DNA of 64,000 nucleotides from Eupeodes corollae (Eukaryota > Arthropoda > Insecta > Diptera > Syrphidae), in assembly GCF_945859685.1 (NCBI RefSeq), contig NC_079149.1, positions 24,525,118-24,589,117 on the forward strand, in the 5' to 3' direction. A program made the position numbers and the translations under genes. The notes beneath the pieces were generated by a model. The model saw nothing but the letters and a program-made list of their open reading frames with translations, had not been told where the DNA came from and ran no database searches. Shown piece after piece: positions 20,044 to 30,349 of this stretch (position 1 is its first letter; each line of letters starts with the position of its first letter).

Positions 20044-20967
20044 TTAAAAATCGTTGCATCTTATTAAATGTCTTAAAAACGCTAGCGCATTATAATTGAA
20101 AAAATTACTTTTTATAAGCAATATATTACATTCTGCCACCAATTTTGTATGGTTTAAAACGCTTATTGTCTTTATATTATCACATATTATCGAGAATATA
20201 TCGCATTTTCGATATATCGGGTAATTTGCACATCTCTGCCTAAAATTTATATCCATCGCATTGCGTCGTCTCATGACCGTAAAATTTCTTCCGATGACAG
20301 CTATCTCAAACCGGAATTCAATCTCCGAAAAGGGATGCGTTGCGGAGAAAGTTCCGCTCCGAAGGTTACCTCGATAGGGCCAACTATTATTTAAAAGAGG
20401 AAAGTCCTCTTCTGATAGAAATGTTTCAAAATCTTCATGTACAAAAACAAGATCTAAAATTCTTCCCACAGAGTTGACAACATTATTTAACTGTACACAA
20501 TTTAAGACAGTTCCATTAACAACATTACGAGTATATGGTAGAAGTGCTATATCATCAGTTGAATAGATCCACTTTATATCACACAGGTTAAAATCACCTA
20601 CCACTACCACGTAAGACTTGCTATCTAAATTGCTAGCAATATTATTAATATTAATTATATTAGCAATATAAATATTGGATTTTGGAGGAATGTAAGAAAC
20701 AAATACTTATTTTGTTTAAATTATAAGGAAAATTCATAAGAATATTTGTTCAATCAAACATAAGGGGTTTAAAAGAGATATTTGCCTACTGTTTAAGTAA
20801 CTTTTAACTGTAAGCAGTACACCACCTACTGTAGTTAGTTCTGTGCAGATTTTATTTCTATCCGTTCTGTAAACATCATAATCATTGCTGCGAATTTCAG
20901 CGTTAGAAATGTCGTCACTTAACCAAGTCTCAGTGAGAGCAAAAACAGCATAGTGACAATCAACCAC
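20044..20967 (-). pseudogene. Endonuclease part of the Jockey/CR1-like element
   Basis: Two open stretches (20734-20967 and 20044-20610). The first reads ALTETWLSDDISNAEIRSND and YDVYRTDR; the second VVVGDFNLCDIKWIYSTDD and LDLVFVHED, ending at LLNNS where the TIR element begins. The rest of the second stretch (to 20044) is inside the inserted TIR element and is not endonuclease. Confidence 0.75.
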
Positions 20968-21685
20968 AGCATTTTAGAAAGTACCCAACTTAGACCGCAT
21001 TCCTCCTACGTTCTGATAGTAAAATAGCATATCATCAGAGGTACTTAAATCTTCATGGAAAGTACGAGCAACAGCAGCAGCATCAGAGTTAAGATCAGCA
21101 TCAACAACAAACTTACCGATTTTTTTTATGTTATGGGTATAAAGCTTTAATTTTAGTTGTGAATCAATGCATCATACTGATTCTATTAACCAAATTATTG
21201 TTAAAATGTATGTTTAAACAAAATCAACCTAATCAGTATGTTCCAACCCCGTAGATTTAAATAACTCCATTAGTTAAATTTACTTTAAAACAAAATTTTA
21301 ACCAATCCGGTTTAAAGCAGAATACACCAATAATAGAATATTTTAAAAAGTGTGTTACTTCCCTCTTTTTAAAATAATAGTTATTAGCCTTATCGTAGGC
21401 GTAATTGTCAATTCGAAGTCAAGAGTTGATAGTTTTTTTACCATCTTCAGCACCATCATCGACAGGGGCTATAATTGCCGAGTAATGCAAAACTGTTCGT
21501 AATAGTTCAAATTACTTTAGTTCATATTTGCTACTACTTACTGACAGGAAATATGATAACAATGACACAAAGCAAATGGCTTCAAAATATATTACACCAT
21601 ATTGCTTTTTGATGACAAATATCAAGCTAATCAAGCCAATAGATCAAAATGTACAAAGACTACGATAGTGTGAAAAAGACCTTTT

Positions 21686-21691
21686 TTTATT
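21686..21691 (-). terminator. Poly(A) signal of aldo-keto reductase gene
   Basis: AATAAA on the minus strand about 50 nt after the stop codon. Confidence 0.6.
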
Positions 21692-21740
21692 TACAGTTAG
21701 GTACATTCACTTAAGTTTTAGGAGAGTTTATAAAATTAAT

Positions 21741-22679
21741 TTAAAATTCAATATTAAATGGAAAATACTGATGGTTCCTCATACCCGAGAACGGTATCAT
21801 CCGCTCGTTGGTATTATATTGGTCCATGATTTTAATATCCTCGTCGCTTAGCTTAAAATCAAAGACTTTAAAATTCTCTTCGATTCTATTTTTGCTTATA
21901 GACTTTGGAATAGGCACTACTCCTATATCAATTAAATATCTCAAGCAAATTTGTGCGGGTGTTTTGTTGTATTTTCTGGCCATGGCCTCAGAAGTGGCAT
22001 CATAAATAAAAGGTGGCCACTTTAAATCTGGTTTTGGTCGTGCTAATGGGCAGTACGCTGTTACAACTATGTCCCTCTCACGACAGAATTCAATTAGTTT
22101 CTTTTGATTGAATCCAGGATGACATTCGACTTGATTGACCAATGGCTTGATGCGGCAGTTCTTCAAAACTCGATCAATTTGTTGGCTGTTGAAATTAGAC
22201 AAGCCAATACCTCGTACCAAACCCATTTCGACAAGCTTTTCCATTTCCTTCCAAGTATCTAGATAGTCGACGTCCGATAGTTCACCACTTCCATGAACAT
22301 TGCCATCGCCATTGTAAACTTGACCCACTGGAAAGTGTAACAGGTACAGGTCGATGTAGCCTAGATCTAAATTGTTCAAACTCAGCTGACATGCGTGCAG
22401 CACCAACTTGGGTTCATGGTGAATGCCACCCAGCTTCGTGACGACAAAGACGTCCTCTCGACGAATTAGCCCTTCGGCAATTTTAGACTTAACAGCTCGT
22501 CCAACTTCAGCTTCGTTTTCGTAAACGAAAGCAGTATCAATGTGTCGATAGCCACAATCTAGGGCCTCTTTGCAGGCTTTTTCCGCTTCGGATTCATAAG
22601 AGCGCCACGTACCGAGGCCAAGAACTGGCATTTTCTGCCCGTTGCTTAACGAAATTGTGGGTGCCAAGATAGGTGCCAT
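21741..22679 (-). CDS. Aldo-keto reductase (AKR1 type)
   Basis: 312 aa, single exon. NADPH-dependent reduction of aldehydes or ketones is the family activity; the substrate is not shown by sequence. The catalytic tetrad is complete: Asp48 (YRHIDTA), Tyr53 (FVYENE), Lys82 (VVTKLGG) and His115 (LYLLHFP). Further family blocks are GLVRGIGLSNFNSQQIDRVL, NQVECHPGFNQKKLIEFCRE and the NADPH-binding VVPIPKSISKNRIEEN near the C-terminus. The barrel and C-terminal tail (MRNHQYFPFNIEF) are the usual length. The ATG at 22679 is used; the open frame runs ten codons further up only from a TTG. Cytosolic, no signal peptide. A TATTTATAAG box lies about 150 bp upstream. Closest to fly AKR1B-like reductases. 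Confidence 0.95.
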   Translation of the reverse strand: MAPILAPTISLSNGQKMPVLGLGTWRSYESEAEKACKEALDCGYRHIDTAFVYENEAEVGRAVKSKIAEGLIRREDVFVVTKLGGIHHEPKLVLHACQLSLNNLDLGYIDLYLLHFPVGQVYNGDGNVHGSGELSDVDYLDTWKEMEKLVEMGLVRGIGLSNFNSQQIDRVLKNCRIKPLVNQVECHPGFNQKKLIEFCRERDIVVTAYCPLARPKPDLKWPPFIYDATSEAMARKYNKTPAQICLRYLIDIGVVPIPKSISKNRIEENFKVFDFKLSDEDIKIMDQYNTNERMIPFSGMRNHQYFPFNIEF

Positions 22680-23525
22680 TGTAATTGCAACTGTTGTTCC
22701 CTTGTTCAACTATTTACAAAACGAAAGTACAAATTGGTAATTATTTAATAATTTCTTGAGTGCTCGATTAAAAGGTATTAACAGCGATTGTGAAAAGATT
22801 ACTAACCAAAAATCCCAGCAAAACAAACTTATAAATAATGCATAACAAGTTTGAAAAAAAAAAACACCTCAATAAAGCTTTATTTATGACGTCATACAAG
22901 AAAACAAAAACATGAAGTTATGCGTCGTCGTCGTCGTCGTGTCGTGGTCATGGTCCTCGTCCTTTCACAATATGTTTTGTCATTACAGAAGGTTACAGAA
23001 ACTACAATTCAAACTCGTTAAGAGAAACACTAGTGCAGCCAAAAACACTCTATATGTTTTTGAGTGGAGCATTTGTTTTTTATTAGTTTACCCTAAGTTA
23101 AGACTAGGCTTGCCATGCTACGTTATTTTTAAAGCTTATTCCATGCGCACCGCATGTAGTCATCTCTATTTATTCAGTGTTTTAAACATTTTATGGCGTC
23201 TCTTCTCTTTCAGTTTTTTTCAAATCTCACTTTCGTTGAGTGTTATTCGTAAAAATAGTTTTCAAATCTTGACAAGATGGCAGCTCTGGTAGAGCGCTAA
23301 ACTCATGTCAAAATGTCAATTTCTTTTACTTGAGCTTTTATAGCTTTTGAATTAACGCGTTTCAGGTGTAAACAAATAAATTGTCTACAATTACTAATGA
23401 TATTTAGATTCTTCAGGATTTGCCATTTTAAATTATTAAGATTTTTCGGATGCGTTTAACTTCTAGCTTAATTTTTAAAAAAAATGTGTTTTAATTTTTA
23501 AAAAATGTTTTTGAAAGGCAAACAC
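22680..23525. other. AKR 5' flank, no further gene
   Basis: Contains the candidate promoter, a CGT-trinucleotide microsatellite (about 22923-22941) whose translation (VVVVV) creates a false ORF, and AT-rich sequence. No domain seen. Confidence 0.5.
22829..22838 (-). promoter_or_regulatory. Candidate TATA box of aldo-keto reductase gene
   Basis: Minus strand reads TATTTATAAG about 150 nt before the ATG, leaving room for a 5' UTR of about 120 nt. Only the motif and position support it. Confidence 0.35.
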
Positions 23526-23527
23526 AA

Positions 23528-23736
23528 ATCTTGAGTGCAATGCCTGCCTGATCCATCTAGTTTTTTCACTTTTACTATCTCTTGCGAGGAGTTGACAAAT
23601 GCTTTCTCAACATAGCAGTTTGGATTCGGCTTAAAAAAGTAGGTCCCCTTCATTCTTAACAATATACCTCGCACACAGGAATGGTTGAAAGTTGTAAGTC
23701 ACTAGGTCCTAGTTCTCAGCGGACTGTTGCGCCACC
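23528..23736 (+). mobile_element. tRNA-derived SINE, copy 3 (head degraded)
   Basis: Plus-strand copy: CTCTTGCGAGGAGTTGACAA, then TTTGGATTCGGC, CACAGGAATGGTTGAAAGTT and the end GGACTGTTGCGCCACC match copies 1 and 2. The tRNA-like head is mostly gone. Confidence 0.7.
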
Positions 23737-23984
23737 TAATTTATTTGTTTTATAAGCTTATTACCAAATATTATTGATATACCTCTGTCATTGTTTTTGC
23801 ATTCCATAGGCCAAAAAAATAATTTATTTTTGAATTGATTTGAGACTTTTATTTTTGAATTGATTTGAGATCAAATCTGTAGATCTGAATTTTTTGGCAG
23901 AACCTCTCTTTGAACTAATACTGGTACAATTATTATTATATTTTAATTACAAAGCGCAGGCACTCAAGGGCACATTAATACCTT

Positions 23985-25190
23985 TAACACGTTTAAGGTG
24001 CGAGTATTAGGAAAGTAGGGAAGGATGAAAGAGGAGATATCGGTGTACATTGGTCTTAAAACTTTGAATATTGAAATGGGAGGGGAAAACAGAGTTGGGT
24101 AAAGCATTCCACATTCTCGATGAGTGGTTAAAAAAGAATTTCTATACTAAACAGTACATATAAAATTGAGCTCGAGGGTAAACTGATGAGCATTCCTGGA
24201 AGTGCGTGTATTACGGCTTGATTGTTTGAGAAGGGAAATGCAACTGGCTAATTCGACAGAACATTGTTTGTAAAAGTATCTGTAAAACAACGAAAGGCAT
24301 GAAACATTGCGAAGGTGTTCGAGAGATATAAATGTTTCGGTTATAGTTCTATCGGCTTTGAAAATCCCTTTTTTGTATCCTATCTAAAAGACTCAAACTT
24401 GTTTTAGGGGCTCCTGCCCAAATATGTGATTTATATTCAAGTTTTGGACGAATTAAAGCTTTGCAAATTACCGCCAAATCAGAAGTGGTGAAAAATTTTC
24501 TTGCACCGTCGGAGAAATTGTAAGCACCTGTGATACACATACCGAGTACTGACAGTCGATTAGTTTCCTGGATGCAAGTGCCACTCATAGATAGCACCAT
24601 CGGGGGTATGTTACGCCTTAACGACAGGAGACAGCAATGAGTTTTCGAAGCATTAAATTCTACACAGTTTTTAATTCCACATTGGACAATGCTGTCAAGA
24701 TCTAAATTTAATAAGCTTATCATACACTGCCGTTGGTAGTCCACATTCGAAGCACAAGGATGCGAATCTTAAAACCAATATGTGAAGCTGAGGGTACTGT
24801 CATCAGCGAAGAAATTGAGTGGGTTAGAAGATTCAGACAAACGATCATTTATAAAAATAAGGAAAAGTGTCGGAGACAAAACGGAGCCCTGGGGCACATC
24901 AGCGTTTATTTTGTTAACATCAGATTTGAACCCATCCAATACTACTTGAATTGAACGATCCGAAAGGTAATTTTAACCCAACGAGGAAGGGATTCATCAA
25001 TACCAAAAGCATGCATTTTCGATAAGAGAGCTTGGTGCCAAACTCTATCAAATGCTTTTGAAATATCAAGAGCAATAATCTTACTTTCTCCAAAACGATG
25101 TAAAGATTTGTTAAATTGTTCGGTGAGATAGACCATGAGATCACCAGTGGACCTATTGCTACGAAAGCCATACTACCGGTCATTAAGAAG
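23985..25190 (-). mobile_element. CR1/Jockey-like non-LTR remnant, RT to C-terminus
   Basis: Minus strand, broken frames. Shows IIALDISKAFDRVWHQALLS (RT palm, 24942-25136), a DVPQGSVLSP-like block near 24870, then KNCVEFNASKTHCCLLSLRR, and ALIRPKLEYKSHIWAGAPKT with LLDRIQKRDF (24349-24744), ending in RMWNALPNSVFPSHFNIQSF near 24090. This WNxLPxxVFPxxFNxxxF tail is typical of CR1-type elements. Dead copy. Confidence 0.75.
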
Positions 25191-25449
25191 CTTTCGTTCC
25201 AGTGAAGCTTAGTGACCAGTTAAAGTTAAATTATACAAAAAAGTTAAGCTAAAAATTTAACAGCTCTACCACACTCGTTTACACGAACATGAAATTGCAC
25301 TAATAAAATGACAAAAAATTATTCCAGTCTTGTTCCACGCACCACAAAAAAATCAATTTTTCATGGACATTTGAATTTACCAAAAGACAACCCAATAAAT
25401 GCTCCCAATGTAACTGAATATGATCGTCCATGGGATTGATAAAACTTCC

Positions 25450-25760
25450 AAAACCACTTGGGTTTGGAGGTTTAGAGTTTTCAAGGCAGGCAGCAGGTCT
25501 GAAAATTTTAAGGCAGGTTTAGAAGTTCCAAGGGACGTTTGAAAATTCTAAGGAAGGTCTTGAAATATAGAGTGAGGTTTTAATATTTGAAGGTAGGTTT
25601 TGAAATATCGAAGGTGATATAAAAATTCCAAAGGAGGAATTATAATACTTATTAAAGAAGATCTAGAGATTTCAAGGAAGGTTTTGACATATCAAGGGAG
25701 GTTTTGAAATTATAAGGGAATTCCATGGGACGTTTTAAGAATCCAAGGGAAGTCTGGAGA
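25450..25760. repeat. Degenerate minisatellite, units near 25-30 bp
   Basis: Imperfect units of form AAGGNAGGTTTTGAAATATC recur roughly every 26-30 bp with substitutions and indels. Non-coding. 5' flank of the Kelch gene. Confidence 0.6.
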
Positions 25761-26462
25761 TTTGTGGACATGTATTGAAACATTAAGGAGGTCTAAAGTT
25801 TTATTCACATGAGCACGACCAACGAATGAACGAATATTCGTCGATTTTGTCATTTCTTTCACATAAGAGTTTTTAATTCGTCGCGAATGAAATTTGACTA
25901 GGAGCCACAGCCAAACACCATTCACCACCAAAACCAAAACAAGAATTATTTTATTTGTTGCGAGTGTGGATAATGTGGAACGCGAATAAAGTTTGACAGT
26001 TCGTATAAACATACATTTTTTTCGCGACGAATAAATTTGTTTTCTTAAATTTATTAATAAATGATATTGAAAAGTAAAAGTATGCATCATAAGAATTTGG
26101 AATTTGGAAATATGTCTTCAAACGTAAAAAAAAAGATATAAATATTGTCTTCTATAAGGAATATTTTTATTGTGTGAGTGATCGATATGCGCCTTGTTCA
26201 AAGCAGCCAAATGTGAACACGCAATAAAACTCTAAAATAATTTGCAAAACCTAAAACGTATTTTCAATCAAATTTTCAAAAACAAAAGTAGCTCATGGTT
26301 CATGGAATCACACAAGAAACAACAAAATTTAAGTAACCGAAAAGACAAAACATTTCAATCTAACAAAAAAATACAAATTGTATTGAAATTTATTATTTAC
26401 TTAAAAAGTATAGCAATAGATGAAATTATTTGTTCCTACAATTTCTTAAGCTAAATAGAAAA
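25761..26462. other. Upstream region of Kelch gene
   Basis: AT-rich. An interrupted inverted repeat with TTCGTCGCGAATGAAATTTGAC and GCGAATAAAGTTTGACAG lies at about 25870-26010 and may be a MITE relic. No firm promoter motif. Confidence 0.35.
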
Positions 26463-28160
26463 ATGCCCAAGCTTGATCTAAAGCCATCGCTTAGCGAGAA
26501 AACGGCAACAGTTAAATGTGAAAATCGCAAAGAAACTTTCAGCAAAATGAAAACTTTCTTCGATGATCAAAGATTTTGCGATGTGGACTTGATAGCTGGT
26601 TTGGATAATTTCCGTATTTCAGCTCATCGAATAATACTGTTAGCGGCAAGTGAATACTTCCTTGAGGTTTTGCAAGATCCCGAAGTCACCGACTTCGTCA
26701 TTGCTGGTGTAAACGGCGAAACATTAAAAATCTTACTGAACTTTATATACACAACGACAATCGAAATTTCTAGTGAGACTATCCACGATATTATGAATGC
26801 ATCAAGTTTTCTAAAGCTAAGCAATATCGAAGCAGAGTGCTCCCAGTATCTGTCAGAATCAATAGAATTATCAAATTGCTTGTCCTTGGCTGCCACTTGC
26901 AAGAAAAACAATTATAATAAACTCTTTGAAAGGGCTATAATGTACGCAGCCCGAAATTTTGTTCATATAATTGAGGAAGAAGAATTTTTGGAATTGGATG
27001 TAGAATATTTAAGACAACTCTTGAAGAGAGATGATCTGTGTGTAAGGTCGGAGGAGGAAGTGTTTCATGGCATAATGCGTTGGATTGCACATGACAAGCC
27101 GGGCCGGGAATGCCATTGCCTTAAGTTGTTATCGCATTTACGCTTTCCACTTCTGACCCCTGAGTTTATTGTGACAGAAGTTAGTGATGCCCTCCCGGCC
27201 CCTGAGTGTCAAGCTGTTATAATGAAGGCATTGAAGTGGCATATGTCACCAGCAAACCGATCATCACTCTTTGAGGAAGCTCTCTGCAAACCGAGGAACC
27301 AAAGGGGCGAAGTGATTCTACTTAAGGGAGGTACTGAAGAAGAAGTACCTCTTATTGCCGATGTTCTCGATCTTATAACCGGCAATTGGCATAGCCAGGA
27401 ATGGCCTATCAACGAAGTATGCGGTTGGTATACCAATGGCATTCATATAGAGGGAAAAGTTTTCTTAGCATGCACTGTAGATGTAAATAATACAGAGGTG
27501 AGCTGCGTTCAATGCTTCAATTTGACAACGAAGGAGTGGAGTAATCTCCCGAAAATGACAAAGCGCCGCTTTTCATTTGGAATGGTTGAGTTAAATGGCC
27601 ATCTGTATGCTGTTGGAGGTCACAATGGCTCCATTAACCTGTGTTCCGTTGAGAGGTTGGATCTCAATTCTTTGACAAAATGGCAGGAGGTTACCCCGAT
27701 GCTAATGGAACGGAGTCAGCCAGGCGTGGTTGCTTTCAATGGGCTGTTGTACGCCTTCGGGAGCAACAGTGACTTCGAGCACACAACATTTGAGTTCTAC
27801 GATCCGCAGACCAATACATGGGCTGAACTTACCCCACCTTCAGAGGCACGCATTGGAGTGGGATTATGCGTGGTTAAAGGATTGCTGTATGCAGTCGGCG
27901 GCTTTACTAACAATGGTATTTGTACGATGGTTGAACGATATGATTTTCAAACCGATTCTTGGACAGAGATTTCACCTTCGGGATTGTATCAACAATATAT
28001 TCAGTGTATTTCATGGAAGAATCGATTATTACTATTGGTCGATATGGCTGAGGGGGACTTCAAACATATAATCGAGGAATATAATCCGGAAACTAATGAA
28101 TGGAGAACTATTCAATCTTTCGCCAAAGATCATGGAACAGCAATTTTGATTTCTATATGA
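26463..28160 (+). CDS. BTB-BACK-Kelch protein, likely CUL3 substrate adaptor
   Basis: 565 aa from the ATG at 26463 (the open frame extends 11 codons upstream only via a TTG). BTB domain about 30-132: MKTFFDDQRFCDVDLIAG, RISAHRIILLAASEYFLEVL and LLNFIYTTTIEISSETIHDI. BACK domain about 138-245: SLAATCKKNNYNKLFERA, RQLLKRDDLCVRSEEEVFHG, IMRWIAHD. Kelch repeats from about 285 to 560, with YAVGGHNGSINLCSVERLD, LLYAFGSNSDFEHTTFEFYD and LLYAVGGFTNNGICTMVERYD; first and last blades are weak. KLHL proteins recruit substrates to CUL3 ubiquitin ligases; the substrate is unknown here. The gene has no intron, unusual for a KLHL gene, and an AATAAA at 28174 close to the stop. A retro-derived origin is possible. 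Confidence 0.93.
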   Translation: MPKLDLKPSLSEKTATVKCENRKETFSKMKTFFDDQRFCDVDLIAGLDNFRISAHRIILLAASEYFLEVLQDPEVTDFVIAGVNGETLKILLNFIYTTTIEISSETIHDIMNASSFLKLSNIEAECSQYLSESIELSNCLSLAATCKKNNYNKLFERAIMYAARNFVHIIEEEEFLELDVEYLRQLLKRDDLCVRSEEEVFHGIMRWIAHDKPGRECHCLKLLSHLRFPLLTPEFIVTEVSDALPAPECQAVIMKALKWHMSPANRSSLFEEALCKPRNQRGEVILLKGGTEEEVPLIADVLDLITGNWHSQEWPINEVCGWYTNGIHIEGKVFLACTVDVNNTEVSCVQCFNLTTKEWSNLPKMTKRRFSFGMVELNGHLYAVGGHNGSINLCSVERLDLNSLTKWQEVTPMLMERSQPGVVAFNGLLYAFGSNSDFEHTTFEFYDPQTNTWAELTPPSEARIGVGLCVVKGLLYAVGGFTNNGICTMVERYDFQTDSWTEISPSGLYQQYIQCISWKNRLLLLVDMAEGDFKHIIEEYNPETNEWRTIQSFAKDHGTAILISI

Positions 28161-28173
28161 ATTTATACTTGTA

Positions 28174-28179
28174 AATAAA
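28174..28179 (+). terminator. Poly(A) signal of Kelch gene
   Basis: AATAAA 13 nt after the stop codon, within GTAAATAAAG. Confidence 0.6.
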
Positions 28180-28621
28180 GAAAAAATGATTGGAGTAAAC
28201 ACTTTGCATTTTACCTCTTTTTACTGTTTAACTTAGTATCCATTTTTTTATTTTGGATTAAAGCGTCTCGTTTACCAGTCATTTAAGACACACCTTTCAC
28301 AGTACTAGAACGCATCTTCTCCTTTCAAGTACCCTGGCTCCTTTTTCTAGAAATCCTTAATAACTCTAAGCTCTAAGTACGTCAGATAGGCTTGAGAAAG
28401 GTCTCAATCTCGCCATCGTTGATTCACTTTATTGAATTCGTGCAGTTCTCTGACACTTGTGCAATACTCGTTCCTATAAGTTTCGCAGGCATTGTTTGGG
28501 TGAACGATATAAGTGCCAGGCAGTTACCACTTGAAGCTTAAATAAGCCCAACTGGAAACATACAATTAATTTTCAGTTGTTCAATCAATCAATAAATTCG
28601 TCTTATATACTTTATTGTTAT

Positions 28622-28627
28622 TTTATT
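28622..28627 (-). terminator. Poly(A) signal of small membrane-protein gene
   Basis: AATAAA on the minus strand, about 55 nt downstream of the TAG at 28681. Confidence 0.55.
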
Positions 28628-28680
28628 AATGTACAAAAGGAAAAACATAAACATAAAGCACTCTCATAGTTGGTAACATA

Positions 28681-28947
28681 CTATTTTTCTTTTTGCTGAA
28701 CAAAATCCTGGTAGCAATTGACTGGGTCCTTAGCTGTATATGTTGTACAGGAATTCCGGCTGCCTTTGAAGTTCTTAATGAAATATATTTTAAAATATTA
28801 AACCATTAAAGTTGGAGTTGATATTTAAACAAATAATTTACATACCTTAAAGTCACCGATTATTAAGGTCCATAGGAAAACGAAAACGAGAGGAATTACA
28901 CAGAAAAGAGGTGTTAGTTCATTGGGTACGTGTGTAATTTCAACCAT
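28681..28947 (-). CDS. Small single-pass membrane protein, two exons (64 aa)
   Basis: Not an uninterrupted ORF. Exon 1 is 28947-28846 (34 codons, ATG in CATAATGGTT), followed by GTATGT, a 72-bp intron (28845-28774) ending TTTCATTAAG, and exon 2 28773-28681 (30 codons plus TAG); the junction is phase 0. The protein starts MVEITHVPNELTPLFC, then has a strongly hydrophobic segment (residues 15-30, CVIPLVFVFLWTLIIG) typical of one transmembrane helix, then a polar tail with NSCTTYTAKDPVNCYQDF and a lysine-rich C-terminus. An AATAAA lies at the right distance. It would insert in a membrane (signal-anchor). No family recognised; it may be a small regulatory or assembly peptide. Neighbour of the Kelch gene, convergent with it. 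The splice model is mine; an alternative acceptor is AAAG at 28766. Confidence 0.7.
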
Positions 28948-28949
28948 TA

Positions 28950-30340
28950 TGAAAAAATTTGTTAATTTTAATCTCGTCGGCTAACTACTCTTTATTTATT
29001 TGGATAAATAGCTCTTTTTTTAATTTGATTTTTATTTTTAAATGTTTGACATAAATAATTTTGTTATAAAACATATGATTATTGATTGCATTCAGAGTAC
29101 TATACAGGGTGTTGGGATAATAAGGGTTTCCAATAAGGTGTTTCATTTTGATACAACTTCACGATTTTCATCTTTGAAGGTCTTCAATCGATTGTGTTTC
29201 ATAATCTAACACCTATTTTACATGTGGCCCCAAACTCTGTCCGGAATCTTATGTTACAAAACTGTTAACTGTGACTTAAAAATATCTATCACTTTTGCAG
29301 TGAATGTTTATAATTTCAAATTATTGTTTAAGTGTGTTTTTGTGAAATTTGTTTTTACATGAATAAGTTTGTCTATCAAGAGTAGTGCTTATCACAATTT
29401 GATATTTTTGACATAATGTTACTTATGGCTCAAAGAATTACTTTTTTAAGGCATTGGCATTCTAGATTTGGACTGCTAGACGATTTTTATTCCCCAGTAC
29501 ATTATAAAGTTAGACAAAATACAAAAATTAAGTTTGAGGAATGTCTCCGTATTTCCGAGAAAGGGTAGTACGCAGCTCGCTCTTAAGTTTAATTCACATT
29601 TTTGGGCTTTGTCAACAATCAAATTCAGATTGGACCTTAAAATTTTGAAAAAAAAATACCATATATTGTAAGGATAACAAATAATAAACCATAAATGTTA
29701 AGTGCAATTGTGTTGATTTTAATCTAATAATGATAGCTAAGTTTTGAGAAATGTCAAAACTTAGCTCGAAATAAATGTACTAAGCAATTTGTTAGTCAGG
29801 ACTATAACCCTGTCATCAGATAATCCAATAAAGACGAACAATCAAACATCCAGTTCATGATCCGGTCATCGCAGTTTGGATTTTTCGAGCGGATCAAAAT
29901 CCTTTATTAATTCAAAGTTATCTTTGCTAGGCACAGAACAGCTTCAATAATTTCGACCGACATCCTACGAAAATTCTTATAGTCTGCACCGTCCTCCCAT
30001 AGAGAAATGGATTCACCCAAAACTTGTGTTTTCTTTTATCCTTTTAGCTGTTGTAGTTCATCCAGCTTCTTAACCAGCATTAATTTATTTGAAAGGGTTA
30101 ATTTTTGTTTACTCAAATGCATTTTTTTATATAATTTTGAACGTTAGTTTTGTAAAAAAAACAATAACTACCGACACTAAAGGTAAATCGACAAAGAAGT
30201 AAACAACATATTAACCGTTTCTTATGTCAAATGTGACATTTGAGTTTGCTCATTGTAAGACATAATATGCCCAGTAATAAAAAACAATGGATTGCGGATG
30301 AGATTGCGGAAGAGAAGCTGGATTGGATTTTACTCTTATG
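28950..30340. other. AT-rich interval, possible mariner relics, no gene
   Basis: TACAGGGTGTTGGGATAATA near 29103 and CAGGGTTATTCATTTTGC near 30530 look like termini of mariner-type elements, but no transposase is seen. The rest is AT-rich. Confidence 0.35.
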
Positions 30341-30349
30341 GAGCCTCAG

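Larger units (their letters stand above)
16947..20382. mobile_element. TIR element (CGGCCCTATCGAGG), target duplication ACT, interrupted by piggyBac
   Basis: Left end CGGCCCTATCGAGGTAACC and right end (reverse complement TGGCCCTATCGAGGTAACC) with flanking ACT (16944-16946, 20383-20385). Subterminal copies of TCGGAGCGGAA occur at both ends. Subtracting the piggyBac and its duplication leaves about 1.03 kb without a recognisable ORF. Probably a non-autonomous Harbinger-like element. Confidence 0.8.
14930..21130 (-). mobile_element. Jockey/CR1-like non-LTR element carrying three nested insertions
   Basis: Minus-strand element. Endonuclease begins near 21110 and reads YYQNVGGMRSKLGTF, VFALTETWLSDDISNAEIRS and VVVGDFNLCDIKW. 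The linker continues at 16660 with KSKCFWRYINTKPTSLEISA, then the RT (FSKAFD-type block near 16000, PFQHGFVS near 16110) and a C-terminal IDRIQKMFMKYSLMKLYW (15440-15490). It contains a 270-bp MITE (16663-16932), a TIR element (16947-20382) and within that a piggyBac (17330-19729). Without these the element is about 2.5 kb. Multiple stops mark it as dead. Confidence 0.8.

Noticed and set aside
22912..23292. 126-aa ORF beginning with a valine run
   Set aside because: Created by a CGT microsatellite; the rest has no domain and no splice partners.
24733..24954. 73-aa plus-strand ORF
   Set aside because: Antisense to the CR1-like RT.
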